From positions 7,254,001 through 7,318,000 of the forward strand of contig HG738137.1 in the NCBI GenBank assembly GCA_000499405.2: a stretch of DNA of 64,000 nucleotides, in the 5' to 3' direction. Under the pieces are notes generated by a model. The model saw only the letters and a list, made by a program, of their open reading frames with translations, was not told where the DNA came from and searched no databases. Shown here one piece after another: positions 12,601 through 24,093 of this stretch (the stretch's first letter is position 1; each line of letters opens with the position of its first letter). Both the position numbers and the translations under genes were made by a program. The DNA comes from Onchocerca volvulus. Taxonomy: Eukaryota; Nematoda; Chromadorea; Rhabditida; Onchocercidae.

Positions 12601-13835
12601 CTACAATAAATTTAAATTCATATTTCGAAGAAAATGTTACAACCGATGTATAAAACAGCTTAAATAAATACGATGCATTTTATAAGTTTTATAAAGTACT
12701 TGATACTTACACCTTATAAAGTACTTTATAAGTTTTATAAAAAATTTAGTTAGATGTTAGATCATATATGTTAGACAAATGTTAAGCACTTTACTTATTC
12801 CATAAGTGTAGAATTTTCCGAATTTTCCCTTATCTGAAAGCTTATGCTTGGAGCTATTAAAATATGAAATAAGCTTGGCATTTTACCCAAACATTCGTAA
12901 TCAAACACTAACATCTAAAAATGGCGAAGTATGATGTGAAATAATATGAAAAATATCAGCAAGAACCACTAAACAACATGATGGCAAGAAGACGAAATTT
13001 GGACAATGAAATGTACACATTACGCAAAGCAATATTATTTAAAAGTAAATGAAGCAAAACCCAAATTATAAAATTAAAAATGCAAAGTCTAGCGCATAAT
13101 CCATTTCATGAACTAAGTGCACTCCTTCTCAGAAGCCAAACATTAAGTATTCAAATCGATATAATATTTTATTCAAAAATCCTGAACCAATAATTCAAAA
13201 AAAAAAAAAAAGGCGTCAGGAAAGTAAGGAACGAACACATTTTAATTTCACCAAATATGAGTTTGCTTAACATTTTCTGTAAATCTTCTTGGTTTAATAT
13301 CCTATATGGTGTAATAAATATCAAAAAAAATAATTTCCGACCATATCTACAGTATCACATTTAAGAATGATGTTACCGACTAAATCTTTTTATTTTACAG
13401 CAGCATATCTATCACAGAATCAATTCACTCTTAAAAAGTTTTTCTCATCGAATTTAATCTTTAAACTTAGTTTAAATTTACCTTCAAATTTGTTCGTGAC
13501 ATTAGAAAACCTTTAAAGAGGAAAGAAAAAAATTAGAGATTATAATAATCTACACAAATGGACCCATCTGAACCTTCAAAAAGAAACTGAAACATTCTAT
13601 GCTTATGTTGCGAATTCACGAACAATTTCAGTTAACTTTTTTCATTCGTAATCTATGACAATCAACTTTATTTTTTGAATATTTAAAATATTCTAAAGAT
13701 GTGAGAAAGTACATACTCTTCTTCTACTGGGCATACGTTTTCTGCATCCATCAGGGCACCATCCACAAAAGATTCATCAATCAAATACAAAATAAGGATC
13801 GTTGTAGATACTGATAAAATGATTGTCCTCGCCAT
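9689..13835 (-). CDS. Mini-CED-1-like receptor: EMI, one EGF-like module, TM, NPxY/YxxL tail
   Basis: Exons: 13717-13835, 11631-11732, 11111-11214, 10587-10706, 10220-10373, 9907-10076, 9689-9741; 822 nt, 273 aa, all phases closing. A hydrophobic signal peptide (about residues 1-26) precedes an EMI-type cysteine region (about 35-108, with YKCCSGYYE). One EGF-like module with a GCC cysteine pair follows (about 110-148), then a membrane segment (about 162-184, WVFSALLASLLAVVVLLFGT), a basic stop-transfer RRKYRKEK and an 89-residue tail. The tail has NPMY (221-224) and YATL (259-262). NPxY and YxxL are the two signalling motifs of CED-1, which bind the adaptor CED-6 and promote engulfment. The protein lacks the EGF array of the neighbouring full-length gene, yet exon sizes and phases match that gene's exons 1, 2, 3, 20, 21 and 22. 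Function in corpse recognition or as a modulator of CED-1 is inference. Confidence 0.88.
9907..10290. repeat. Source arm of the inverted duplication
   Basis: This is the functional arm (exon 5 end, intron 5, exon 6 of the mini-CED-1 gene) matched by the inverted decayed arm at 9155-9556. The arms are separated by about 350 bp holding the A36 tract and the gene's last exon. Confidence 0.8.
12679..12741. repeat. Short direct repeat, TTTATAAGTTTTATAAA x2
   Basis: The same 17-mer occurs at 12679-12695 and 12725-12741, with a TATAAAGTACT motif repeated between. It lies in intron 1 of the mini-CED-1 gene. I see no function. Confidence 0.7.
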
Positions 13836-13845
13836 CGATCAATTA

Positions 13846-13851
13846 CTGAAA
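13846..13851 (-). promoter_or_regulatory. Probable trans-splice acceptor of mini-CED-1
   Basis: The minus strand reads TTTCAG here, leaving 10 nt before the ATG at 13835. A free acceptor this close to the start is typical of spliced-leader addition in nematodes. It could also be the end of a cis-intron from an unseen 5' UTR exon. Confidence 0.55.
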
Positions 13852-14912
13852 TTACGTTTTGATACATTGATTAGTAATGAATAATACACACTTTGTCCAT
13901 TTATGATCAGTATTATTATCATATTATCAATGATAAAGGACAAGCCAGAATGAATAAAATACATCAAGTATTAAATTGCACTGCTTCGATTATGAATAAT
14001 AAATTCATAAAATAATACCTTTTTTTTTGTCTTGTTAAAATGCGGTAAAGTAGCAAATTTGCGGGATAAAAAATAATTAAAAACTACGAGAATAAAAACG
14101 AATAATGTTAACACTTCCCATATAAATAAAAATTTATAATCAGAATGCTTATTACGTAATCTAAAATTCTGAGATCTTCAACTAATAATAAAGTTAAATT
14201 ATTAAGCAAGTGATACATATATGTTAAGCCATTTGATCATTCGACTATAGTGCAGGCAATAATGAAATCTATGTAAGCAAATTCAAGAAATCTTCAATAT
14301 AATGCATATTTTAAACCAAAAGAATTGTTAATGCTTTGCAAAATTTTGGTTAAGAATTATGACATAAACAGAGGTAAGTATATTATTCAATGTTTTTCTT
14401 GCTTTTACTTATTTGAAGGTGAGGAGAAATGTCTCGATCCTTTACTGACAACAACAAACCGATCATCATTAAGGAATCTAAAGCGATTGATTTTTTATTT
14501 CGTTGATCAGTTGATGACACATCATCGGTAGTACCCTTTTTACCTGTTTACCGACTGAATTGATCTATTCCACTGAGAGCGCACATGAGAGGAAGATTTG
14601 TAAGGTAAGGAGAGAGGCACTGAAATGGTGAGAAAAGGGGCAGAATAATAGAATCATGAATGTTTGATATTTCACGGAAATGCTGTACTGTCATTTATGT
14701 GACTTATTAGAGAGTATCTGATACTGATCTTCGCCATCTGACCTTTGTGATGGTTCAGTGCATGTAGTGCCTGTCTTTTATGACGAGCTGGTGCTATTTT
14801 TCATTTAATTTAATTGAATTATCATAGTAATTAAGAAATTTTTGAAATTATTTCATAAAAATCTTCTGGGTAAAAAGCACTTACCTACAGCAATTAATGT
14901 GACGTAAGGACA

Positions 14913-14976
14913 GCAATTGACACACGCACGTCATCTGAGTACGTGCAATTGACATACGCACGTCATCTAAGTACGT
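14913..14976. repeat. 32-bp tandem duplication with CACGTCA-type cores
   Basis: Two adjacent 32-bp units (14913-14944 and 14945-14976) differ at two positions. Each contains GCACGTCATCT and ends GTACGT. It lies about 1.1 kb upstream of the mini-CED-1 start, so it may be regulatory or a neutral minisatellite. Confidence 0.85.
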
Positions 14977-16131
14977 ACGTCGAGCCCTAACTATCCAATC
15001 ATACTAACAAGAATGCGAGTACAACTTACAAATAACAAAGATCCGCAACTTGCATGAAATTTGCCAATTTCTTAACTACTTCAGAACGCTACAATGAAGA
15101 TTACTCTCAATCTCTGCTCCATAGTTATGTGTGATTATCTATCTTTCCATCTCCATTAACACGATCTCCTATAAACCTCATTATTCCCTATTTTCCTCCG
15201 AATTGTTATGCTATTTCCTCAAATCTCTTTTTACAAATCTTAGATCTAACTGGAGGAACTCTCCAGGAATGAACTGCGTGATAAGTAACCATTTATTCTT
15301 TTATCATCTAAATAAAGAAAGAAGAGGCTTCATTTCGGAATTTATGAAATTATGAAGAATGTAAAGAATTTATTAAAAGGATGAAAATACTTATTACAAA
15401 CAGTGATATCAAGCAACATTGCTGATAAGGATTCTTAACAGCACGGATGTTATGTCTGTTGGAACATTTTAAAATTTAGGAAAGGTACTTGAAAATATTC
15501 AAAAAAAAAAAATTATTAAGCATTTTCTTCGCTGTCAGTAATAAGAATTTTAGCTCATTTATTGAGCATTTTTTTTTTAAAACAACGAGTAAAAAATAGC
15601 AACTATAAGGATTCATTAATTTATATAACAAATAATTAAGATTACTGGATTGATAAATAGTGTTCGTTAGTTGAGTGAGTTCTGCTGGTAAATAAATTTT
15701 GTAAGTATGAAGTTTGCATAAATTCTTTCCCAATAAACATCGAAAATCAAAATGGAAGATTTGATGAGAAGGTAGCAATAACAGATATGTAAAAAGGACG
15801 AAATAAATGGTGCGGATAATTACCGATCCAAATATAATATTCCTATCTAAAGATGTTGATCACTACAAAAAAATGCCTCACATCATCCTGACAAGTTTGG
15901 ATTTTTGTATTAAGAAAAAAAAAAAATTAATATTCTGGTGAAGATCTCTTGGAAAGTTTCAACTTCTCGAATCAACATCCATATTTAACGATGTTCATTA
16001 GTATGTCCAATTTGTCACAGTTATCAGCGAAGTCTTTTTCTCCACACTTTCTTGATTATTAGTTGAAAAATTAATCACGGAACCAGTCATAAGTTCACCA
16101 AAAAAGTTTATTTAAACGAGCCTTAATTTTT

Positions 16132-16393
16132 TTGTATGACTTTGACTACGAAAAGAATAAAGCAAATAAATCAAAAGAAGATGAAGAAAGTATGATAGCG
16201 TTGAATTCAGGACAGATGCTTATCTCCCAACTTGTCGATACAACCATTGATAAAACTTATAGGAAGCAAACATCGATAATGCTGAGTTCACGAGTATCAT
16301 CCCATGCAAAAGTGCAAAGGTCACATCACTAATTTAAAGAAAGACAAATACGATGAAGAATCCGATCATTCATACGACGAGAAATTGATGTAA
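16132..16393 (+). other. Unidentified charged open stretches in two frames, possible gene remnant
   Basis: One frame is open from an ATG at 16132 to a stop at 16332, encoding about 66 residues with a K/E/D-rich start (for example KSKEDEES). A second frame, open from 16286 to a stop at 16393, continues with a strongly charged end (KKDKYDEESDHSYDEKLM). Their polar composition differs from the F/I/L-rich chance ORFs around them. The two frames overlap as if one gene had suffered a frameshift. I recognise no family, see no convincing splice sites joining them and find no flanking exons. Confidence 0.22.
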
Positions 16394-19248
16394 AGGGCAG
16401 AGTGACTAATTTCTCCTCTGTCATTCTACCATTCCAAAATGATTTATTATCTGAACGATAGACATAGAAATCGTTCATTGAACCAAAATCCTTGCATCGA
16501 TGTACTGAAAATGATAATTTCAACGAGGAATTAATAAACTGGCAAGTTTGAGAATCTCATAAAATGTCGGAAATCTAAGCCATTCGATGTGTTCGCTTCG
16601 CTTCGACCGTTCAGCTTTTTTGTTTATTTTTGATAAGACTAAATATAAACAATTACTGCTGATGATATCGCATAATTTTCTTTTCTTTTCTTCCTACTTC
16701 TATCTATCTACTGACAAGATTTTTCGTTTAGAATTAGATTTGTCAGTTTAATAAATTTATTGATATAATAATAATAATTGTCAATAAATGATATTGCATT
16801 CACGAATAGATTTGTATATTTTTATGCAAATTTGTAATGATATAAACAGTTGGAAAAGATCATTTTCGAGATTTATTTTTTCCTACTTGTGTTGCGAGTG
16901 AGTTTCGCAAACCAGCGATTCTTCCTAAATCGCAATTATTAAAATTTGTCAACTGAAATCTTCGACAATTTTAAATAGACAAAATCGATTGCAAGAAAGT
17001 GACATAGAGCGGAGAGAATGGATGAAAGAAATAGAATTCAACTTGCTGAATCATGCTGCAATGACTAATCAGGAAACTTGATTATCATAAAAACTTGATA
17101 TGATAACGAAGCTTAATTATTATAATTGCTATAATTGATCCAATAATGATAAAATTTGGTATTTCCCCTAAATAAGTGATAAAATATGGAATTGTCATAT
17201 CGATTCATCCATTCAAGATTTAGTATAGAATTAGAGAGAGCATGGAAATAAAAGAGAATAAAAATGAAAATTGCAGGAAGAAATCAATTAAGTCATGAAA
17301 ATACAAATAACGGTAACAATGTTCACAAATACTATTGAAAGAAAAAGAATTTGGAACATTTTAAAAAAAATTTCGAACATATTTATCATTGCTACAAAGA
17401 GCGTCGAATTTGTTTTAACTGCAAAACGACTACTATTTTTTGTTTATTTTCAATGCTGGAAATAGAAACAGAAGCGTATAGTATGAAGTAATCTAACGGA
17501 GAATGAAGCGGTTAACAAACATAATTACACTTAACCTTTGAAAAAGTAACCACATTTGACCTTTGAAAAAATTTCAATGATAAATGATAAATACATTGAA
17601 CATTATCAGAAAAAATGATGCACTTTGACATTAAAATCAAGATTACTAAGCTTAAAGGCAATACAGATTATAATCGATCTTCATTAAATTTGCTTATTTA
17701 TTTTTCAGTAAGACAGACTTGTTTAAAAACTCCAATAATTTTCTTCTGAATTATCAAATACTCCAAAGTATGAATCATTTATTGGTCATAGAATGATTTA
17801 ACACAAAGTGACTTGAAGGCCACCAATGCGATAGCAAAAAAGACATTTTTTTTATTTTAACATATTTGGAACTTTGATGAAGATTAATTGTTGAATTAAT
17901 TCAAAACAATTGATTTAGAAGTATCAACCACCTGTTTTCCTTTTCTATATGGAAAAGTAAACAAATTAGCAATGAATATATACAGAATACTTTGTATATG
18001 CTATAAAAACAAAATTGGAAATAGATTTCGATGACTCATTTGATGAATGAGGGAGAACAAGTTTGAAAATAAAGGCGTAGTTATTTGTTTCGTTCACAGC
18101 CAAAAAATTTGAAATAGAATAAATTAGAGGCGATGGACTAAATAAATAATCTGAAAATCAATGTTTAGAAATAACAAATATAAAACTTTGCGTAAATCTT
18201 TTTAATCTAATAAAACTACAAATAAAATCTATAAAATAATTTAATACCTTTTTAAAAAATCGAGAGAAAAAATCATTATCGATTAATTTGGAAATTTTAG
18301 TAAATTATTCCAAAATCTGTTCAAATAATTAGATAAATTTGTATTAATTTGGTGTTTTATCGGAAGTAAATAATAGCAAAGAAAACAAGGAAGCATAATT
18401 AACCTTTAAATAGCTTTCCTTCTTTACAAGAGAATTAAAAAGGAATTAATATAATAATATGCAGTGTCAAATTCAACCTAATAAGTGGTACTAAAATGCT
18501 GGTAATTTTCGGTACTTTTTGTAATCGTACTTTTTGCAATTTTCGAATTTTTCGGTTAGATTTCAAACACTTATAAAACTCGCAATTCTATCTTAAATAT
18601 TTGAAAGCAAATTTATAGAAGCAAAATAACTAAACTTAAAAAAAAGCTTTAGTTCGCTCTTATCATTTAGAAATAAGTTTCAGTGATAGAAATATCTAGA
18701 ATTAATTGACCTGATGCTTCTTCCATTTCTTGAAATTGCTGTGTGGTGTAAAAAACCGTATTTTTTTCTAAAAGCTTATTTTTATATATAGGTAACTATC
18801 TCATCTTAAACATTTGTATATGACATTGATTTTCAAAAATTGCAAAAAGTTTAAAGTTCAGAAAGAGCGCGAATTTTCGCTAACCAATTTTTTTTTGCTT
18901 TTTGCAAATTTCTTAATTTTTTTAATTTTGCAAAAACTTTCCCATAATATATTAAATGGTAAAAAACAAATAATTTTAAATTAAAACAAATTTTAATCTG
19001 AAAAGTTTGATCCTAGCATTCTTTATGGGAAATGATATGAATACCAAACGAGAATAAAATAATTTTCAGTAGACAAAAATCAGAAGCAAACCGATTTCCC
19101 ATGTTTCAATAAATGCATCTTTTCAAAATGTTACATGGGAAAATGATTTGATAAAATCATTTATTTATTCAGAAAATATATGCCTAACGTATAAACGGAG
19201 AAAAATTTTTCTAGAAATGAAGGAATTTTGCAAGGATGAAGTAAAGTC

Positions 19249-19305
19249 ATTCTGATTCAATCAAATGATTCTGATGCAGTCAAGTGATTCTGATGCATTA
19301 AAATG
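19249..19305. repeat. 19-bp tandem repeat, three units
   Basis: Units at 19249-19267, 19268-19286 and 19287-19305 share ATTCTGAT followed by a variable middle and end in ATG. No associated gene. Confidence 0.8.
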
Positions 19306-19483
19306 AAAATCAACATGTCAAATATATTCGGAAATTTTCGGTAATGAGTTCCAAAAATGATTCATCATGTTGTTGCTGAAAGAATTCATTGTATCACTCG
19401 AACTTAGCAGCCAGAAAAGTTGTTAAAAAAGTTATTAAGATAAGAGAAATTCGTTTCTCAAATGAGTGCCAACAATCCATCAC

Positions 19484-19596
19484 TTTATTCTTGACTTCAG
19501 ATAAATTCTTGTTATATAAATAATAAATTAAATTCTTAGCTAAAATAATAAATTAAATTCTCTTCTTTTCGGAATTTATCTGAGGTCAAGAATAAA
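19484..19596. repeat. 113-bp element with 25-bp inverted ends (MITE-like)
   Basis: Arms 19484-19508 and 19572-19596 are inverted complements at 24 of 25 positions (TTTATTCTTGACTTCAGATA begins the left arm). The 63-bp middle contains a direct duplication of AATAATAAATTAAATTCT. No clear target-site duplication is visible, so a transposon origin is only a possibility. Confidence 0.75.
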
Positions 19597-20212
19597 TTTC
19601 AGGAAATCACGTGATTTTCATATGATTTTATTATGATAGTCTATCAGTTGAATGATTCGTAAACTATTTCGGTAGCGAATATAGTGATGCTATCAATCGC
19701 TTCACATACTTTATTAGATAGAAAGAATTTACGAAAGAGCTTGTTTCAATAAAGAGAACTATGGCTTTCAGAGTTTCCAGGAACTTCTGATTCAACAGTC
19801 TTTAATTTCTAACTAAATTATAACTAAAGAATTTTGACTGCTAAGCACGGGGAAAAATATGAAGTAATATTGTCTTTATTTTATAAGAAATATAGCCTTT
19901 GATGTAGGTCTGATTTTAGAAGCTAACATAACTTAGATGAGATCTAGAAGCAGAACACTGCAAGAAAATATATTACTTTTAGTTTGGATGTCGAAAATTA
20001 AATTTTCGAAAAATGGATGAAACCGCAAAGGGATAAAGGAAATGAAGAAAACGAAAAATGAAAGAATTCGATATTTCTATATTTTTAAGAATACACTTAC
20101 AATATAATAATACTTCGACTCAAACAAAATCAAATCACATTTTTATATCCAAATACAGTATGCCTATATAATGGCAAAAGATTTTATTTAAACGCCACGC
20201 TTCGCTATCCGT

Positions 20213-20261
20213 TTTACATTTTTATTTATATACAGCTAGTCTATATAAATAAAAATGTAAA
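20213..20261. repeat. Perfect 20-bp inverted repeat around CAGCTAGTC
   Basis: The left arm TTTACATTTTTATTTATATA (20213-20232) and its exact reverse complement (20242-20261) flank the 9-bp spacer CAGCTAGTC. It marks the left end of the Helitron-like block and could be two element ends meeting head to head. Confidence 0.9.
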
Positions 20262-20949
20262 TGTTCGTTTGTTCAAAACCTCAAGCCTCCGAAAGTTCTT
20301 AAATATGTGAAAGTTCTTAAACAACACTTATCTATATTAATTCAAGATCTTAAATATCGGAAAGTCCTTACCTACTGCTTTGAAATTTGGACGGAACGTT
20401 CCACTGGAATAAGAGCATACTTTACCGAGTGTACTAAGCGTTCAATACTGAAGGCCACGTCCACTTTGCAGAAAGTTTTTAAAAATTTAATTTCTTGTTA
20501 TTTAGTTAATAGATTCAGTCTGTTCACTTACTTTTCTTTGTCATAAGTATAAAGGTAAAAAAAAAAAAAGATATATCTATATAAAACGTGCCTAACAGAA
20601 TGCATCGTTGTGTTAAAATTTCAAATCAATGGATAAAAACATGAAACTCTGTGTCAAAATGAACAATGAACATTTACAACAAGGAGTTAATCCAAGACAC
20701 GACCTAATATTAAAAGTCAGGGATGTAATCCATAAACTGCTCGAACGAAACATTTCATTATACATTATCATGACCTCGACATTTCTGCGAAGCAACTACA
20801 TTCATTAAAAATCAAAAAACAAATGAAAAGCTTAAATTTCGTTCTCCAAAATCGAACCCTTTAAATCCTTTCGTGGCTCTTCCTCCTTTTATGATTCCTA
20901 ATAGTACCTCATGATTGGCTGATATCACTTTGTTATTTTATCGATGGGA

Positions 20950-21013
20950 GCGTTTTGGCGGGAAACATATTTATCCTTACGGCGTTTTGGCAAGAAATGT
21001 GTTTATTCTTATG
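20950..21013. repeat. 32-bp tandem pair starting GCGTTTTGGC
   Basis: Units 20950-20981 and 20982-21013 share GCGTTTTGGC and a TTTAT-TTA core, with several substitutions between them. It is internal to the Helitron-like block. Confidence 0.75.
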
Positions 21014-23269
21014 GAAATGTAGCAGAAAGGAAATTTATCTATATGCAAACACGCGCTTATTTAAATGTAGTGTCGTGTCAAATTTTCAAATCAATAAATA
21101 AAAACTTGAAGCGTTGTGTCAAAATGAACAACGAAATTCACGACAAAGAGGCAATCCAAGGCACGACCTAATATTGGAAGTCAGAAAGCTAACCCACAAA
21201 TTTCTTGAACAAAATATTTTATTATATACTATTATGACCTCGATATTTCTGCGATGCAACTATATTCTTCACGAAGCAACAAATAAAAGAGAAAGTTTAA
21301 ACACGCTCTCATTTGAATGCAACTTTTTATTGCAAATCAATCGGTGTAGAATTTGGAACATTGTGTAAAAAATGAATGCAGGAAGTAGAAGCAGCCAATA
21401 AATTTAATTTCCTGATGAAGGCGTGGCCAACAAATTCTTCCGTTCATGAAGGCGTGAGAACTAAAAATTTCAGTTCGTTCACTTACTTTTACCTGTCACG
21501 GGCGTGACACGCGAAAAAGGATAAATATGTCTGTATAAAAAATAACGCCTATTGAATGGAATGCAAGATTATATCAAAATTTGAAAGCAATCGGTAAAGA
21601 GGTTTCAAAGTTACGTAGTAAAACACAACAACGATTCATAATTTTATTTATATAGATTTTATTTACATAGATTACTTGTTCTACTGTATTATATCTATTT
21701 TTTAATGTTTTCATTTAGTTATGACTTGATATATGATAGTTTCCCTTTCAGCAAATTACCAGTTTACTGATAGCTTATCATTTATCCAAATCGATGACAT
21801 CTTTTTTAATCATTAAAATTTTACGAATAATGGAACATGAAAATTTCTGGGCTGATTCCAGTTTTAATGATTTTGTTATGGCTGTGATAAAATATCAAGA
21901 ACTATATCGAAAATTACAATTATCCATTATTCTTTCAATGTACTCTCCAACTTTTGCCAAATTAGAATCCATTTCTTGGCAACTATTATTAATTCTCTGC
22001 AACTTTTTGCATTAATCCTCAAAAAAGTAATTCAGATTTATTAGTATGAGTCATTGTTAATAATTATATTAAATATGTTCAACAAAAATAAGTTTATGCA
22101 ATAACAAACTTGCTGATAGTTAAACTGCTAATTACTGTAAAAATTACTGCCAGTTTTTTGATTACAATAATTCATTCAATAACATGTATTCTGTTGTTGA
22201 TGGTCAAGCGGATGACACAAATCACGCTTGGTTTCTGAAAAGTTGCTCTATTTCGGGTAACTTTTTAGAAATCTCACGGAAATCGAAGAATAGCTTTAGA
22301 TCGAATAGGAATTTAAGTAAAGGAAAGGATAAAACAAGAATAACAGATTAGTTATTAATTTTACCCTCAGAAGAGGACTATCTCGATCGTAGTGTGACGA
22401 ATAATTGCTGTAAACTATATTGTACGTATGGTTTGAAAAGAAGTTGAATCTTCAATCTATCTGATTTCTAGAATCACTAAACATGCTTCAATGAAAGCAA
22501 TTTGTAATTTAAAAATTTAAATAATTTGCTGTTGACATGAAAAATAAAAATAGCCTGTATAAGGAACAATTTTTGACATTTTTCAATTAATCCTTGGAAT
22601 CGTTTCGATATGAGAAAAAAAATTTTAATTGACTATCAAAAAAAAAAAAAAAAACAATGACCACAGACATTCATACAGATGTAAAAAACTGCTATGAAAA
22701 GCAAATGCAAGTGATCTCATTAACATAATTAATGTTGTATTTAAGACCATCTACATTATCTGTTTAATGAAATTGGTACAATTTCGAAATTTAATTTGAG
22801 ATCTCGACAATAATAAAAATATCGAACCTTCAGAAAATAGTGAAAAAAAATTTCTTCAAAGGCAATAAAAAATAATCTGCTTATGAAAGAGAAATGAAAA
22901 TGAGTCTATCTTTCTCCCCGTTTCCTCGAAAAATTGCATAATTCACTAGTTTGAATTAATTTTAGAGTGCTAGCATTTTAACAACACTAACATTTCAATG
23001 CTGATCATTGCTCCATAATTGATAATCTTCGATAACAGTTTTTATATCTGCTTTAGCAGACTTTTACACTCAGCAGACTACGATCACTTAGCTAAATTCG
23101 CCTTGTTGAAGGTGCCAAACTCGAAAAAGATTGATGAAATTCTGCACAATTTGTCTTTAAAAAGGCTGAAACATTGATAAAATTTGATTACAAAAAGAAA
23201 ATCAAGTTAAAGAGTGTAACAGCGTTTTCCATTTCATTTGTTTAATTTGATTGATAGCCCTGTCTTATC

Positions 23270-23392
23270 AGAATCATATGGAATTTACGTCTTCACTGGT
23301 AGAATCATACGGAATTCATGTCTTCACGATAGAATCATGTAGAATTCAAATCTTCATTGATAGAATCATATAAAATTGACGTTTTCAGTGGT
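23270..23392. repeat. 30-31 bp minisatellite, four units
   Basis: Units begin AGAATCAT at 23270, 23301, 23331 and 23362. Each has the order AGAATCAT, GAATT or AAATT, then TCTTCA- or TTTTCA-like text. It lies about 500 bp past the probable 3' end of ced-1. Confidence 0.85.
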
Positions 23393-23896
23393 ATCCGCCT
23401 AATATACGCTGTTCAGATAAATATAACATCACTGAGATAGCATAATCGATAGAAGAATGATCTGAACAATCAAAACATTTCCATATATCAGTGGCACTGA
23501 TTATCGTTATCAATGAAATATATTGCAAAACAATTCAACCACTGGCCATTTGTAATATACTTATAATATAAAAAATGTAGATTTCGTCAAGATAATCGAC
23601 TTGAAGAATTGCAGTCTGAATGGCATGACTCCTCAGTCCGAGAATTCGCGGGGGTATCCATATTTTATAAATCAATTGATTACATCAAGATCCAAATGAA
23701 ACAATGTGATCCTACTTGCAGCATAAATCAATATAAACTATAAACTAGCAAAAAGACTTTACAATCGTGCTTTAAAAAAAAAAAAAAAAAAACTCACACC
23801 GTATGAAAAGTGGCAATATTGATTTTCAAAAATGAAAAAAAGAAAAGAAAATTCTAAACTTTTGTTCAGTTCAATTCAACATCAAATATCACATTA

Positions 23897-23902
23897 TTTA
23901 TT
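23897..23902 (-). terminator. Candidate poly(A) signal of ced-1
   Basis: The minus strand reads AATAAA about 195 nt beyond the ced-1 stop codon, a reasonable spacing for a nematode 3' UTR. Confidence 0.45.
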
Positions 23903-24093
23903 TTTTGAGCATAATGATCTTATGAAATATCCATCAGTTGTCTTGAAAAAATTGTCCAATGTTTATATTCCGAAATAAATAATATGGAAACTGAACAAAA
24001 ATGAAGACTAAGTAGAAGAACTGAGCAAGTGAATTGATAGTAGAAGTTGTGATCAATAAGAAACTTGGAAGATTCAAATCCAACATTTCCCAT

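Larger units (their letters stand above)
20160..21680. mobile_element. Helitron-like repeat block, degenerate
   Basis: At 20240 the sequence begins TCTATATAAATAAAAATG and soon reads GTTCGTTTGTTC. Around 20375-20425 it reads TTTGAAATTTGGACGGAACG and AATAAGAGCATAC. This arrangement resembles the 5' ends of many animal Helitrons as I remember them. CTAG immediately precedes the TC (20236-20239), like a Helitron 3' terminus abutting a 5' terminus. Internally, a roughly 230-bp segment (about 20604-20835) recurs at about 21068-21305, and the text near 20515-20620 recurs at about 21470-21560. The longest open stretches (20307-20546, 20944-21171, 21114-21368) do not give a Rep/helicase, so any element is non-autonomous or decayed. 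The family call rests on pattern memory only. Confidence 0.45.
13852..23896. other. About 10 kb intergenic DNA between the two CED-1-like genes
   Basis: I can support no intact gene. The stretch contains the presumed mini-CED-1 promoter (a less AT-rich patch about 14520-14780), a 32-bp tandem pair (14913-14976), an unexplained charged open stretch (16132-16393), a 19-bp triplet (19249-19305), an inverted repeat (19484-19596), a Helitron-like block (about 20160-21680), a 4-unit minisatellite (23270-23392) and homopolymer runs. Confidence 0.55.

Noticed and set aside
13488..13511. Small exon-like segment between TTTAAAG and GTAAAT in mini-CED-1 intron 1
   Set aside because: Including it puts the next exon out of frame, while skipping it gives exact agreement with the ced-1 exon 1-2 junction.
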